Below are positions 49,150-56,615 of a DNA stretch of 64,000 nt, one piece after another (within the stretch, counting starts at the first letter, position 1; every line of letters begins with the position of its first letter). The position numbers and the translations under genes are program-made. This stretch comes from Yeguia hominis (GTDB taxonomy: Bacteria > Bacillota > Clostridia > Oscillospirales > Acutalibacteraceae): NCBI RefSeq assembly GCF_014384705.1, contig NZ_JACRSN010000011.1, forward strand, positions 39,878-103,877. Reading direction: 5' to 3'. A model generated the notes under the pieces. That model had not been told where the DNA came from and did no database searches. It was given only the letters and a program-made list of their open reading frames with translations.

Positions 49150-49833
49150 ATACCTTTTATGTGGCGATAGTGCGCGCTGCTTTGGGGCTTTTTTGTGAAA
49201 GGCTGCGTTTCTTCAGAGAGCAGAAAAGGAGACGGCAACAGGGCAAGCGTAGTCGGCGACAGGGAATACCAAAGGTCTGCAGAAGCAAGCGGCCAATCAG
49301 CCGGATCCATGCGTAAACAAAGAGGCCGAAGAAACAAAACTGTGTTTGGAAAGCAGGTATCTAAACCTGAAATGGAGGGGAGCGGAAACGGTACCCAGTT
49401 ATCCGGAGAATTCGGTGGTCGTCTTTTCTTCCCGACTTTTAGTCGAAAGTGAAAGCGGGATCCATGCTTACAAATTGTAGCAAAACTTTTTTGGAAACCA
49501 GACGTGTTTTCTTGCTTGCAAAATGCCGCCTAAATGCGGTTAAACTTTCAAAAAGGAAAGTGGTGTGCTGGGAGCTAAAAGCCGAACGTGGAGGCGTAGA
49601 GCGCCGCAAAACATCTCTCGAGAAAATGCAGTTTTTTTGAAATCTAAAAATTTTTAATCGGCACACAAAAACAAAGTGTTCGTCCAAATGTAAATGCGGA
49701 TGCAAGACGGACCTCCTATCGCAAGGCTCTGCAACTGCACAGCCCTTGCAGGGGGTTCTCCAAACGCTTGTGCGGAAGAAAACAGCCGCAAAAGTCAAAC
49801 TCCAGAGCATGACGCGGAAGTATATGCGTATAT
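49150..49833. other. Gene-free stretch between two terminators
   Basis: Roughly 680 bases with short open frames on both strands, none with a ribosome binding site plus recognisable protein. Small hairpins occur (for example CGACTTTTAGTCG at 49433-49445), but I see no promoter, ncRNA or mobile element signature. Confidence 0.4.
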
Positions 49834-49874
49834 AAAAGAAGGAACCGTATCGTGTCGATACGGTTCCTTCTTTT
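49834..49874 (-). terminator. Intrinsic terminator of the feo operon
   Basis: A 16-bp perfect stem (49837-49852 with 49856-49871) with a TGT loop. Flanking A/T runs give CTTTTATA on the minus strand, about 50 bases past the last gene of the feo operon. Confidence 0.85.
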
Positions 49875-49920
49875 GAAAGCTTCGAAAACAGAATCAAACC
49901 ATTCAGAGAGGAGAGGGAAA

Positions 49921-50130
49921 TCATTTAATTTTTTTCGAAGCCGGGGTCGCATCCGGGGCCGTGTGGGAGTGGCACATTCCTGCATTCGGACAATGTGCAC
50001 AGTTGCAGCCGCAAGAGGATTTTCCTTGTTTTCGGTCGTGCAGGAGTTTTCGAATAACCAGTACGACCACAAGCAGAACGAGTGCGCCGATCAAAAGCGT
50101 TCCCCAGGACTGAGCAAGAAATGCAAGCAT
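49921..50130 (-). CDS. FeoB-associated Cys-rich membrane protein
   Basis: This 69-residue protein has one membrane helix (about 8-26, LIGALVLLVVVLVIRKLL) and a cytoplasmic Cys/His cluster (CGCNCAHCPNAGMCHSH). It matches the FeoB-associated Cys-rich proteins of Firmicutes, which are thought to bind iron or an iron-sulfur cluster near the pore. The gene follows feoB by 60 bases on the same strand and closes the operon. Its exact role is not established; binding of Fe(II) is inferred from the five Cys and two His of the tail. Confidence 0.85.
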   Translation of the reverse strand: MLAFLAQSWGTLLIGALVLLVVVLVIRKLLHDRKQGKSSCGCNCAHCPNAGMCHSHTAPDATPASKKIK

Positions 50131-50190
50131 GAAAATCCCCCTTTCCGGAATGGAAACAACGAAATGAGATTTTGAAATTTACGCGTTTAG

Positions 50191-52677
50191 TTATACCCGT
50201 ACACGGACATTCAGGCGATCGCTTTCGTGATACGGACGGAAGAGCAGGAACACAAGCAGTGCGACCAGCAGGAACGCAACAACTGTGAAGATGCCGAATG
50301 CGCCGGAAGTGAAGAGCATACCGAGCTGATAGATGCACAGTGCGATAACATAAGCAAATCCGCACTGATAACCAATTGCAAACCAGGTCCATTTTGCGCT
50401 GTTCATTTCGCGCTTGATGGCACCCATCGCAGCGAAGCAAGGCGCGCACAGCAGGTTAAAGGTCAGGAAGCTGTAACCGCTCAGAGCAGTGAAGGCGCCA
50501 GCGAGATTGCTGTAAACCGTACCGGTTCCGCCGTAAAGGATCCCCATCGTGCCGACGATGTTTTCTTTTGCAACCAGACCGGTGATCGAAGCGACCGTTG
50601 CCTGCCAGTTGCCCCAGCCGAGCGGAATGAAGAGCCAAGCAATCGCATTGCCGATGATGGCCAGAATACTGTGGTCGATCTGATCTTCAGAGAGCATTGT
50701 GAAGGTGCCGTCAACAAAGCCGAAGTACGTTGTGAACCAGACAATGATGGTGGAAAGCAGGATGATGGTTCCGGCCTTCTTGATGAATGCCCAGCCGCGT
50801 TCCCACATGCTGCGCAGAACATTGCCGACTGTCGGCCAGTGGTATGCCGGCAGCTCCATGACAAACGGCGCCGGATCGCCGGAGAACATTTTGGTTTTCT
50901 TTAAAATGATACCGGAGCAGATGATGGCTGCCATGCCGAGGAAATAAGCGGAAGGCGCAACCCAAGGCGCTCCGCCGAAAATCGCGCCGGCGATCATGGC
51001 GATGAAGGGCAGCTTTGCGCCGCAGGGAATAAAGGTCGTCGTCATAACCGTCATCCGGCGGTCACGTTCATTTTCAATGGTACGGGAAGCCATGATTCCG
51101 GGAACGCCGCAGCCGGTACCAATCAGGATCGGGATAAAGGATTTTCCGGAAAGTCCGAATTTGCGGAAAATACGGTCCATCACGAAGGCGATACGCGCCA
51201 TGTAGCCGCAAGCCTCAAGGAAGGCAAGGAAGATAAAGAGCACGAGCATCTGCGGGACAAATCCGAGAACAGCGCCCAAACCGGCGACGATACCGTCGAG
51301 AACCAGGCCGCTGAGCCAATCTGCACAATTGGCGGCTTCAAGGCCTTTGCCGATCAGAACCGGAATACCGGGCACCCAAACGCCATAGCTTGCAGGATCC
51401 GGCGCTTCATAGCTGTATTTGTCGTAAACAGCCTCGGCATCCGCAAGATCAGCACCTGTTGAGGTAACTTCTTCGTCTGCCATGGTTTCCTCATCGACAA
51501 CGGTATAGGTTGCGGTGTCGGTCGCAGAGAACTGCGAAGTAAACGCCATCAGGGCTTCTTTTGCAGCGGCCGGATCATAATCCTCAGATTCCGCATCCAG
51601 CGCCGCGGCAACCGCCTCTGTATCGATGCCGTTTTCTTCAGCGGACGCAATAAATCCGTTGATGACCTGGGAGGCGCCGTCATATTCTTCAGCAACATCG
51701 CTATAAGCCTTGCTTCCGATGCCGAAGAGATGCCATCCGTCTCCGAATACGCCGTCATTCGCCCAGTCGGTCGCAATGCTGCCAACTGTTGTAACGGAAA
51801 TATAGTACACGATGAACATGACGACGGCAAAAATCGGGAGCGCAGCCCAGCGGTTGGTAACCACGCGGTCAATTTTGTCCGAAGGCGTCAATGCGGACTG
51901 GTTTTTCTTTTTGTAGCAGCTGCTGATGATGGAGGAAATATATGTATACCGTGCGTCTGTGATGATGCTTTCGCTGTCGTCGTCCAGTTCGGTTTCCAGC
52001 GCTGCAATAATCGGTTCCACATCCGGCGCGCTCTTCATCTGATCGCGGATTTTATCATCGCGTTCCAAGAGTTTAATGGCGTAAAAGCGTTTCTGCTCCT
52101 CCGGAATATCGGTCAGCTTGCTTTCAATTTCATCCAGAGATTTTTCGATGCGTGCAGAGAAATGATGGACCGGCAGAATACGCGATTTGCTTTTTGCAAG
52201 CTTAACAGCCTTCTGCGCAGCTTCCTGGATGCCGGTGCCTTTCAATGCGGAAATCTCTACGACCTTACAGCCGAGACTCTTTTCAAGCTGTTCCGTACGA
52301 ATCTGGTCGCCGTTTTTGTTGACGATATCCATCATGTTGACAGCCATTACAACCGGAATGCCCAACTCCATGAGTTGTGTGGTCAAATAAAGATTTCGCT
52401 CAATGTTGGTGCCATCTACGATGTTGAGGATGGCGTCAGGACGATCCTGAATCAAATAGTTCCGCGCGACAACTTCTTCGAGGGTGTACGGCGACAGAGA
52501 GTAAATACCGGGCAAGTCTGTAATGACCACGTCTTTCTGGTTTTTCAGACGTCCCTCTTTCTTTTCAACGGTAACGCCGGGCCAGTTTCCGACGAACTGG
52601 TTGGATCCCGTCAGCGCGTTGAACAACGTCGTCTTACCGCTGTTCGGGTTTCCGGCAAGTGCGATCTTAATAGCCAT
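50191..52677 (-). CDS. feoB: Ferrous iron transporter FeoB
   Basis: FeoB imports Fe(II) through the inner membrane using a GTPase domain. The 828-residue protein starts with the G domain: GNPNSGKTT (9-17), DLPG (54-57) and NMMD (114-117); a guanine-release helical domain follows to about 270, then the membrane part with Gate motifs (CGYMARIAFVMDRIF, CGVPGIMASRTI, CGAKLPFIAMI). Between the first two helices, residues 321-430 or so, sits an acidic extracytoplasmic insertion of about 110 residues, absent from typical FeoB. AGAGGAGG lies 10 bases before the ATG. An operator (52736-52753) is in its leader. Confidence 0.96.
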   Translation of the reverse strand: MAIKIALAGNPNSGKTTLFNALTGSNQFVGNWPGVTVEKKEGRLKNQKDVVITDLPGIYSLSPYTLEEVVARNYLIQDRPDAILNIVDGTNIERNLYLTTQLMELGIPVVMAVNMMDIVNKNGDQIRTEQLEKSLGCKVVEISALKGTGIQEAAQKAVKLAKSKSRILPVHHFSARIEKSLDEIESKLTDIPEEQKRFYAIKLLERDDKIRDQMKSAPDVEPIIAALETELDDDSESIITDARYTYISSIISSCYKKKNQSALTPSDKIDRVVTNRWAALPIFAVVMFIVYYISVTTVGSIATDWANDGVFGDGWHLFGIGSKAYSDVAEEYDGASQVINGFIASAEENGIDTEAVAAALDAESEDYDPAAAKEALMAFTSQFSATDTATYTVVDEETMADEEVTSTGADLADAEAVYDKYSYEAPDPASYGVWVPGIPVLIGKGLEAANCADWLSGLVLDGIVAGLGAVLGFVPQMLVLFIFLAFLEACGYMARIAFVMDRIFRKFGLSGKSFIPILIGTGCGVPGIMASRTIENERDRRMTVMTTTFIPCGAKLPFIAMIAGAIFGGAPWVAPSAYFLGMAAIICSGIILKKTKMFSGDPAPFVMELPAYHWPTVGNVLRSMWERGWAFIKKAGTIILLSTIIVWFTTYFGFVDGTFTMLSEDQIDHSILAIIGNAIAWLFIPLGWGNWQATVASITGLVAKENIVGTMGILYGGTGTVYSNLAGAFTALSGYSFLTFNLLCAPCFAAMGAIKREMNSAKWTWFAIGYQCGFAYVIALCIYQLGMLFTSGAFGIFTVVAFLLVALLVFLLFRPYHESDRLNVRVRV

Positions 52678-52710
52678 TGCACATAAGCCTCCTCTTGATA
52701 AGTGTTTCCG

Positions 52711-52727
52711 GCAACCGGTGCCGGTTG
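52711..52727 (-). other. Hairpin in the feoB leader
   Basis: CAACCGG pairs with CCGGTTG (7 bp, 2-base loop) between feoA and feoB, next to an operator. No T tract follows on the minus strand, so it is more likely an mRNA structure than a terminator. Confidence 0.45.
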
Positions 52728-52735
52728 AGTTTTTG

Positions 52736-52753
52736 AGTTAGATTGAGCTAACT
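52736..52753 (-). promoter_or_regulatory. DtxR/MntR-type operator in front of feoB
   Basis: AGTTAGATTGAGCTAACT is an 18-base inverted repeat (TTAG-N6-CTAA core) identical in half-sites to the two operators upstream of feoA, so feoB may have its own regulated start as well. Confidence 0.7.
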
Positions 52754-52813
52754 TTTTGGCTGGACAATTCTGCATTTGCAAAGGATGATGGGGGATCTGC
52801 CGAATCGGCCGGC

Positions 52814-53035
52814 TTATTCCACTTCAATCATTTCAGCGTCCGCTTTGCGCAAGGAAAGTTCGTAACCGCGCACCGTTACCTCTACGGGATCACCCAACGG
52901 GGCCACTTTTCGAACATAAATTTCCACGCCTTTGGTAATGCCCATGTCCATGATCCGGCGTTTTACCGCACCCTGTCCGTGGAGTTTTACCACTTTTACG
53001 GTGGAACCGCATTTTGTCTCTCGCAGTGTCTGCAT
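52814..53035 (-). CDS. feoA: FeoA-type protein (second)
   Basis: This 73-residue SH3-like protein helps FeoB. It has the FeoA core: VVKLHGQGAVKRRIMDMGITKG (the MG-x-x-x-G turn) and the GYELSLRKADAEMIEV C-terminus. AAGGGAG precedes the ATG. Two FeoA genes in tandem upstream of feoB are common in Clostridia; the two copies here are only distantly alike, which suggests distinct partners or a fused-like function. Confidence 0.92.
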   Translation of the reverse strand: MQTLRETKCGSTVKVVKLHGQGAVKRRIMDMGITKGVEIYVRKVAPLGDPVEVTVRGYELSLRKADAEMIEVE

Positions 53036-53127
53036 TTCGATCGCTCCCTTCTCATTCTTTTCTGCGTTTGAGGTTTGAACCGGAAGCCAATCCGGCTCTT
53101 TGCTTGCCGCATATTAGGCGCCGGAGT

Positions 53128-53340
53128 TTAAATCATAATCCGGTTTGCCATCTCTCGGCTGATTGCAACACGAGAGTCTTTGACGTTGATGATCATATTG
53201 CCATTGATTTCCGAAACCACGGTTACAGTACCGCCGACGACGAATCCGAGATTCTCCAGAAAACGCCGGGTGTCTTCTCGACCGCCAATTCGTTTGATTT
53301 CGATGGCTTCGCCTGTTTTGGCCATTGTTAGGGGCATCAT
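53128..53340 (-). CDS. feoA: FeoA-type protein (first)
   Basis: This 70-residue FeoA protein is the first gene of the operon. The core is seen in MAKTGEAIEIKRIGGREDTRRFLENLGFVVGGTVTVV, with DSRVAISREMANRIMI as the last strand; the RRFLENLGF segment is the typical FeoA helix. The GGAGGGAGG site is close to two successive ATG codons, and either could be used. The two operators at 53391-53434 lie just upstream. Confidence 0.9.
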   Translation of the reverse strand: MMPLTMAKTGEAIEIKRIGGREDTRRFLENLGFVVGGTVTVVSEINGNMIINVKDSRVAISREMANRIMI

Positions 53341-53390
53341 AGCTTCCTCCCTCCGTTGGTTTACGGGATTGGTTTTGGATTTTTTAATTA

Positions 53391-53408
53391 GGTTAGCATT
53401 TTCTAACC
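53391..53408. promoter_or_regulatory. DtxR/MntR-type operator 1 upstream of feoA
   Basis: GGTTAGCATTTTCTAACC is a perfect inverted repeat with TTAG-N6-CTAA core, between the feoA start and the promoter. Confidence 0.75.
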
Positions 53409-53415
53409 ACCTACT

Positions 53416-53444
53416 AAGTTAGCACTGTCTAACTCTCTTGTCAA
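53416..53444 (-). promoter_or_regulatory. Promoter of the feo operon
   Basis: On the minus strand TTGACA (53444-53439), a 17-base spacer and a weak TAACTT (53421-53416). Operator 2 overlaps the spacer and -10, a classic repression layout. Confidence 0.6.
53417..53434. promoter_or_regulatory. DtxR/MntR-type operator 2 overlapping the feo promoter
   Basis: AGTTAGCACTGTCTAACT, a perfect inverted repeat with the same TTAG-N6-CTAA core, 26 bases centre-to-centre from operator 1. Confidence 0.75.
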
Positions 53445-53482
53445 GCTTTTTTTCCGCTTTTTTCTACGCTTTAAAACGGAAG

Positions 53483-53512
53483 TTGCAATCTGCACAAAAG
53501 TCGTGTTATACT
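53483..53512 (+). promoter_or_regulatory. Promoter of the DtxR/MntR-type regulator gene
   Basis: TTGCAA (53483-53488), an 18-base spacer and TATACT (53507-53512) with TGT before it (extended -10), 38 bases before the start. Confidence 0.65.
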
Positions 53513-53549
53513 AAATATGATTATGATTCAATAAAAAGGAATGAGGACT

Positions 53550-53918
53550 TTGAAGATACAGGAATCCGCAGAAAACTATTTGGAAACCATTCTGATTTTG
53601 CATCGGCGCCTTGGCGCGGTTCGGTCGATTGATATTGTCAATGAACTGGAATTCTCCAAGCCCAGTGTCAGCGTTGCAATGAAACATCTTCGGGAAAACG
53701 GGTGCATCCGAATGGATCCGGACGGGTACATCACCTTAACAGAAAAAGGGGCAGAAATTGCGTCTATGATTTACGAGCGGCACACGCTGCTTTCTGACTG
53801 GCTGATTTATCTCGGCGTAGATCCGACAATTGCCCGGGAAGATGCCTGCCGGATTGAGCATGTCATCAGTCCGGAAAGTTTTGAGGCGATCAAGCGCCAC
53901 ACAAACGGGAAACTCTAG
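53550..53918 (+). CDS. DtxR/MntR-family metal-dependent transcriptional regulator
   Basis: This 122-residue repressor has an N-terminal winged helix-turn-helix (about 1-60: ESAENYLETILIL, SIDIVNELEFSKPSVSVAMKHL) and a dimerisation/metal domain (RHTLLSDWLIYLGVD, EDACRIEHVIS). Candidate metal ligands H, E, D, C, E and H are all there. It lacks the SH3-like domain of DtxR, as does MntR. I start at TTG 53550 with AAAAGGA 9 bases upstream, since family members begin with KIQESAENYLETI. It is divergent from the feo operon with three operators of one type in the locus, so iron (or manganese) control of feo is very likely. Confidence 0.9.
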   Translation: MKIQESAENYLETILILHRRLGAVRSIDIVNELEFSKPSVSVAMKHLRENGCIRMDPDGYITLTEKGAEIASMIYERHTLLSDWLIYLGVDPTIAREDACRIEHVISPESFEAIKRHTNGKL

Positions 53919-54107
53919 AAAGCAGCTCGATAACGAGATTTTTTCGAAATCCTTTCCCTTGCCTTGTGCGGAAGCTGTGATTCGGCGGGGGTGCATCACG
54001 CACTTGAAACGAAAAGCTCAAAAACCATCATACTGCTGTATGTGCCGGCGCCATGACGAAAGATATTTATGGGAAAGGTGAAAAAACATATTTTTTTGGT
54101 TTTAGAC

Positions 54108-54136
54108 TTGAAAAGTGCGAGGGAATAGGATAGAAT
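54108..54136 (+). promoter_or_regulatory. SigA-type promoter of gap
   Basis: TTGAAA (54108-54113) and TAGAAT (54131-54136), 17 bases apart, about 45 bases before the ATG. Confidence 0.65.
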
Positions 54137-54181
54137 AAATGGTGGATAATTATTTAACAATAATTTCAGGAGGTAAGAGTT

Positions 54182-55195
54182 ATGTCCATCAAAGTTGGTA
54201 TTAATGGCTTTGGCCGCATCGGTCGTCTCGTTTTCCGTGCAGGCCTCAAATCCGAGGAAATTGAGTTTGTTGGAATCAACGATCCGTTCATGACGCCGGA
54301 TTACATGGCGTACATGCTCCGCTATGACACCGTTCACGGCAAATTTGACGGCGAGATTTCCTACGATGAGAATTCCATCACCGTAAATGGTAAGAAGGTT
54401 AACTTCTTCGCTTGCATGAATCCTGCTGAGATCCCGTGGGGCAAAGTCGGCGCAGAATATGTTGTCGAGTCCACCGGTCTCTTCCTGACGAAAGAGAAAT
54501 CTCAGGCACACATCGATGCCGGTGCAAAGAAAGTCGTTATGTCCGCTCCTTCCAAGGACGACACCCCGATGTTTGTTATGGGCGTAAATAACAATACGTA
54601 CAAGAAGGACATGCAGTTCGTTTCGAACGCTTCCTGCACGACCAACTGCCTGGCTCCGCTTGCCAAAGTCATCAACGACAAGTTCGGCATTGTTGACGGT
54701 CTTATGACGACGGTTCACGCAACCACTGCTACCCAGAAGACGGTTGACGGACCTTCCAAGAAAGACTGGAGAGGCGGCCGCGCTGCTTCCGGCAATATCA
54801 TCCCGAGCTCCACTGGCGCTGCAAAGGCTGTCGGCAAGGTTATTCCGGAACTCAACGGCAAGCTGACCGGTATGTCCTTCCGTATCCCGACTCTGGACGT
54901 TTCTGTTGTTGACCTGACTGTCAACCTCAGAAATGAAGCGACCTATGATGAGATCTGCGCAGCTGTAAAAGAGGCTTCTGAAGGCGAACTGAAGGGCATC
55001 CTCGGCTACACCGATGAAGATGTTGTTTCCTCCGACTTCATCAGCGATCCGCGTACCTCCATCTTCGATGCGAAGGCCGGTATTGCGCTGACCAAGAACT
55101 TCGTGAAACTCGTTTCCTGGTATGACAACGAGTGGGGTTACAGCAACAAGGTTATCGAGCTCATCAAGCACATGTACAAAGTCGATCACGAATAA
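54182..55195 (+). CDS. gap: Glyceraldehyde-3-phosphate dehydrogenase (NAD)
   Basis: Gap oxidises glyceraldehyde 3-phosphate to 1,3-bisphosphoglycerate with NAD in glycolysis and works in reverse in gluconeogenesis. The 337-residue protein shows KVGINGFGRIGRLVFRAG at the start, the catalytic cysteine C152 in SNASCTTNCLAPL, and SSTGAAKAVGKVIPELNGKLTGMSFRIPT; the C-terminal SWYDNEWGYSNKVIEL is diagnostic. AGGAGG precedes the ATG. Codon use is the most biased in the window, as expected for a very highly expressed gene. It is monocistronic with its own terminator. Confidence 0.98.
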   Translation: MSIKVGINGFGRIGRLVFRAGLKSEEIEFVGINDPFMTPDYMAYMLRYDTVHGKFDGEISYDENSITVNGKKVNFFACMNPAEIPWGKVGAEYVVESTGLFLTKEKSQAHIDAGAKKVVMSAPSKDDTPMFVMGVNNNTYKKDMQFVSNASCTTNCLAPLAKVINDKFGIVDGLMTTVHATTATQKTVDGPSKKDWRGGRAASGNIIPSSTGAAKAVGKVIPELNGKLTGMSFRIPTLDVSVVDLTVNLRNEATYDEICAAVKEASEGELKGILGYTDEDVVSSDFISDPRTSIFDAKAGIALTKNFVKLVSWYDNEWGYSNKVIELIKHMYKVDHE

Positions 55196-55215
55196 GATTT
55201 GTGAACGAATCCTGA

Positions 55216-55247
55216 AAGCAGCAGGCTGATTGCCTGCTGCTTTTTTT
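55216..55247 (+). terminator. Intrinsic terminator of gap
   Basis: AGCAGCAGGC pairs with GCCTGCTGCT around TGATT, then seven T. It begins 22 bases past the stop. Confidence 0.92.
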
Positions 55248-55517
55248 GTGTGCTTGTACCCAGCGTGTATTTGCAATCCAATAGAGACACGGCGGACGGT
55301 TGTTAAAAATTAGGGTTTCGAAAACAGTGCGCAGACATCCTAAAACGGCGCTGTTTTTGCAATGCGGAAAATCAAAACCCTAAAGCATGAAATGTCTTTT
55401 GAAAAAGGACGCGTGTACATGTAGCAGTATTTTCCGAAGCACTCCCCAAAATGGGACGCGAAGATGCCGCTTTCCAGAAGAAAAATTGCAAGGCGCAAGA
55501 GCTGCTGCAGGAAAAGC
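55248..55517. other. Gene-free stretch with a nested inverted repeat
   Basis: No gene is seen between the terminators of gap and of the convergent aldolase gene. An outer 9-bp repeat TTAGGGTTT (55310-55318) and AAACCCTAA (55375-55383) encloses an inner AAAACAG/CTGTTTT repeat. Confidence 0.5.
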
Positions 55518-55553
55518 AAAAAAATATGCCGCAGCGATGAAACGCTGCGGCAT
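55518..55553 (-). terminator. Intrinsic terminator of the aldolase gene
   Basis: ATGCCGCAGCG (55526-55536) pairs with CGCTGCGGCAT (55543-55553). On the minus strand it is followed by ATTTTTTTG. It lies 16 bases past the stop of the gene. Confidence 0.88.
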
Positions 55554-55569
55554 ACCAAAGCGGATAAAA

Positions 55570-56274
55570 TCAGGCGGTAATCGAGATGTCGTTTTCCAAA
55601 AGATCTGCAATGTCGGCATCCTTTCCATAAACGGAAGCCCAATCAGCAGAGAAATCCGCAATTGCCTGTGTGGTAAGCGGGTGACAGAGCAGGGATTCCA
55701 GCAATTCCGGATTTACAGTTGCGGCGTCGATGCCGGCCATGCTGACTTTATGAACTTGTTCTACATTCTTAAAGCTTGCGGCCAATACCTTGGTCGGCAG
55801 ATTGTAAAGGTGGAACAAGTGAGAAATATCGCTCGCAACACCGGTGCCGTCGCTGACAATATTATCCAAACGATTGATATACGGTGCGACGAAATCCGCG
55901 CCGGCACGTGCGCAGACCAACGCCTGCTGTTGGGTGAAGATGGCGGTCGCCGTGACCTTGATCCCTTTTTCCTTTAGGACTTTAATGGCCTTTACGCCTT
56001 CTCGGGAAACTGGAACCTTGATATAAAGATTTCCCTTGTCAAAGGAATTGAGCGCCAAAGCTTCCCGTGCAATTTCTTCGCAGGTTTTTCCGGTGGCCTG
56101 GACGTGGAGCATTCGGTCTTTTCCGATGATGCTGCGGATGCCGCTGATCAATGTTTCAAAATCAGCCCTTTCGTGGGAAATGATGGTCGGGTTGGTTGTG
56201 ACGCCTGAAACCGGATAGTAATCTGTCAAATCTTGAATGGCTTTTAAGTTTGCCGTGTCCAATAAATAGAGCAT
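55570..56274 (-). CDS. fsa: Fructose-6-phosphate aldolase / transaldolase-like enzyme
   Basis: This 234-residue TIM-barrel protein is a class I aldolase of the MipB/TalC type. LYLLDTANLKAIQDL opens the barrel, SGVTTNPTIISH has the family loop, and the Schiff-base lysine K86 is in NLYIKVPVSREG. VAPYINRLDN binds the phosphate and GIDAATVNPELLESL is the C-terminal part. The length is slightly above the 215-220 residues of FSA. I start at ATG 56274; a frame extending to 56313 lacks a ribosome binding site. It stands alone between gap and the alcohol dehydrogenase; whether it is an aldolase or a transaldolase cannot be told from sequence. Confidence 0.9.
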   Translation of the reverse strand: MLYLLDTANLKAIQDLTDYYPVSGVTTNPTIISHERADFETLISGIRSIIGKDRMLHVQATGKTCEEIAREALALNSFDKGNLYIKVPVSREGVKAIKVLKEKGIKVTATAIFTQQQALVCARAGADFVAPYINRLDNIVSDGTGVASDISHLFHLYNLPTKVLAASFKNVEQVHKVSMAGIDAATVNPELLESLLCHPLTTQAIADFSADWASVYGKDADIADLLENDISITA

Positions 56275-56550
56275 GTCCCACGCCTCTTTTTGTGATTTTT
56301 TACATGAATTCATTTCTATTTCTGTTAATAGTATACTACTGTTTGAAAATATTTAATGAGAATAAAGAATAATAAAAGGCCGATTAAAAATTCTCCCATT
56401 TCAACGATTCCCACAAAAAAGAGAAATGGTTTTTTGGCAATGTTCCGATCCGGCTGCAAGAATTTTCCGTAATCAGCTGTAAAATCTTGAACGCCCCAAA
56501 TTCTTTTCAGCAAACATGTTAAAACGAAAGGGGAAAATAGGAAATGATTC

Positions 56551-56579
56551 TTGACAAACCACTGGCAGAACAGTAAACT
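56551..56579 (+). promoter_or_regulatory. SigA-type promoter of the zinc alcohol dehydrogenase
   Basis: TTGACA (56551-56556), a 17-base spacer and TAAACT (56574-56579), 37 bases before the ATG. Between 56275 and 56550 I see nothing else except A/T-rich sequence. Confidence 0.7.
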
Positions 56580-56615
56580 CAAAGGTGAGAAAAACGCAAA
56601 AGAGGAGACATCAAA

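Noticed and set aside
13099..49454. A 14-base repeat (AGTCGAAAGTGAAA) shared by 13099-13112 and 49441-49454
   Set aside because: Matches of this length are expected by chance in a 64-kb window, and the flanks do not align.
49439..49924. A 161-codon minus-strand frame behind the feo operon
   Set aside because: It spans the terminator hairpin and has no start signal or recognisable protein.
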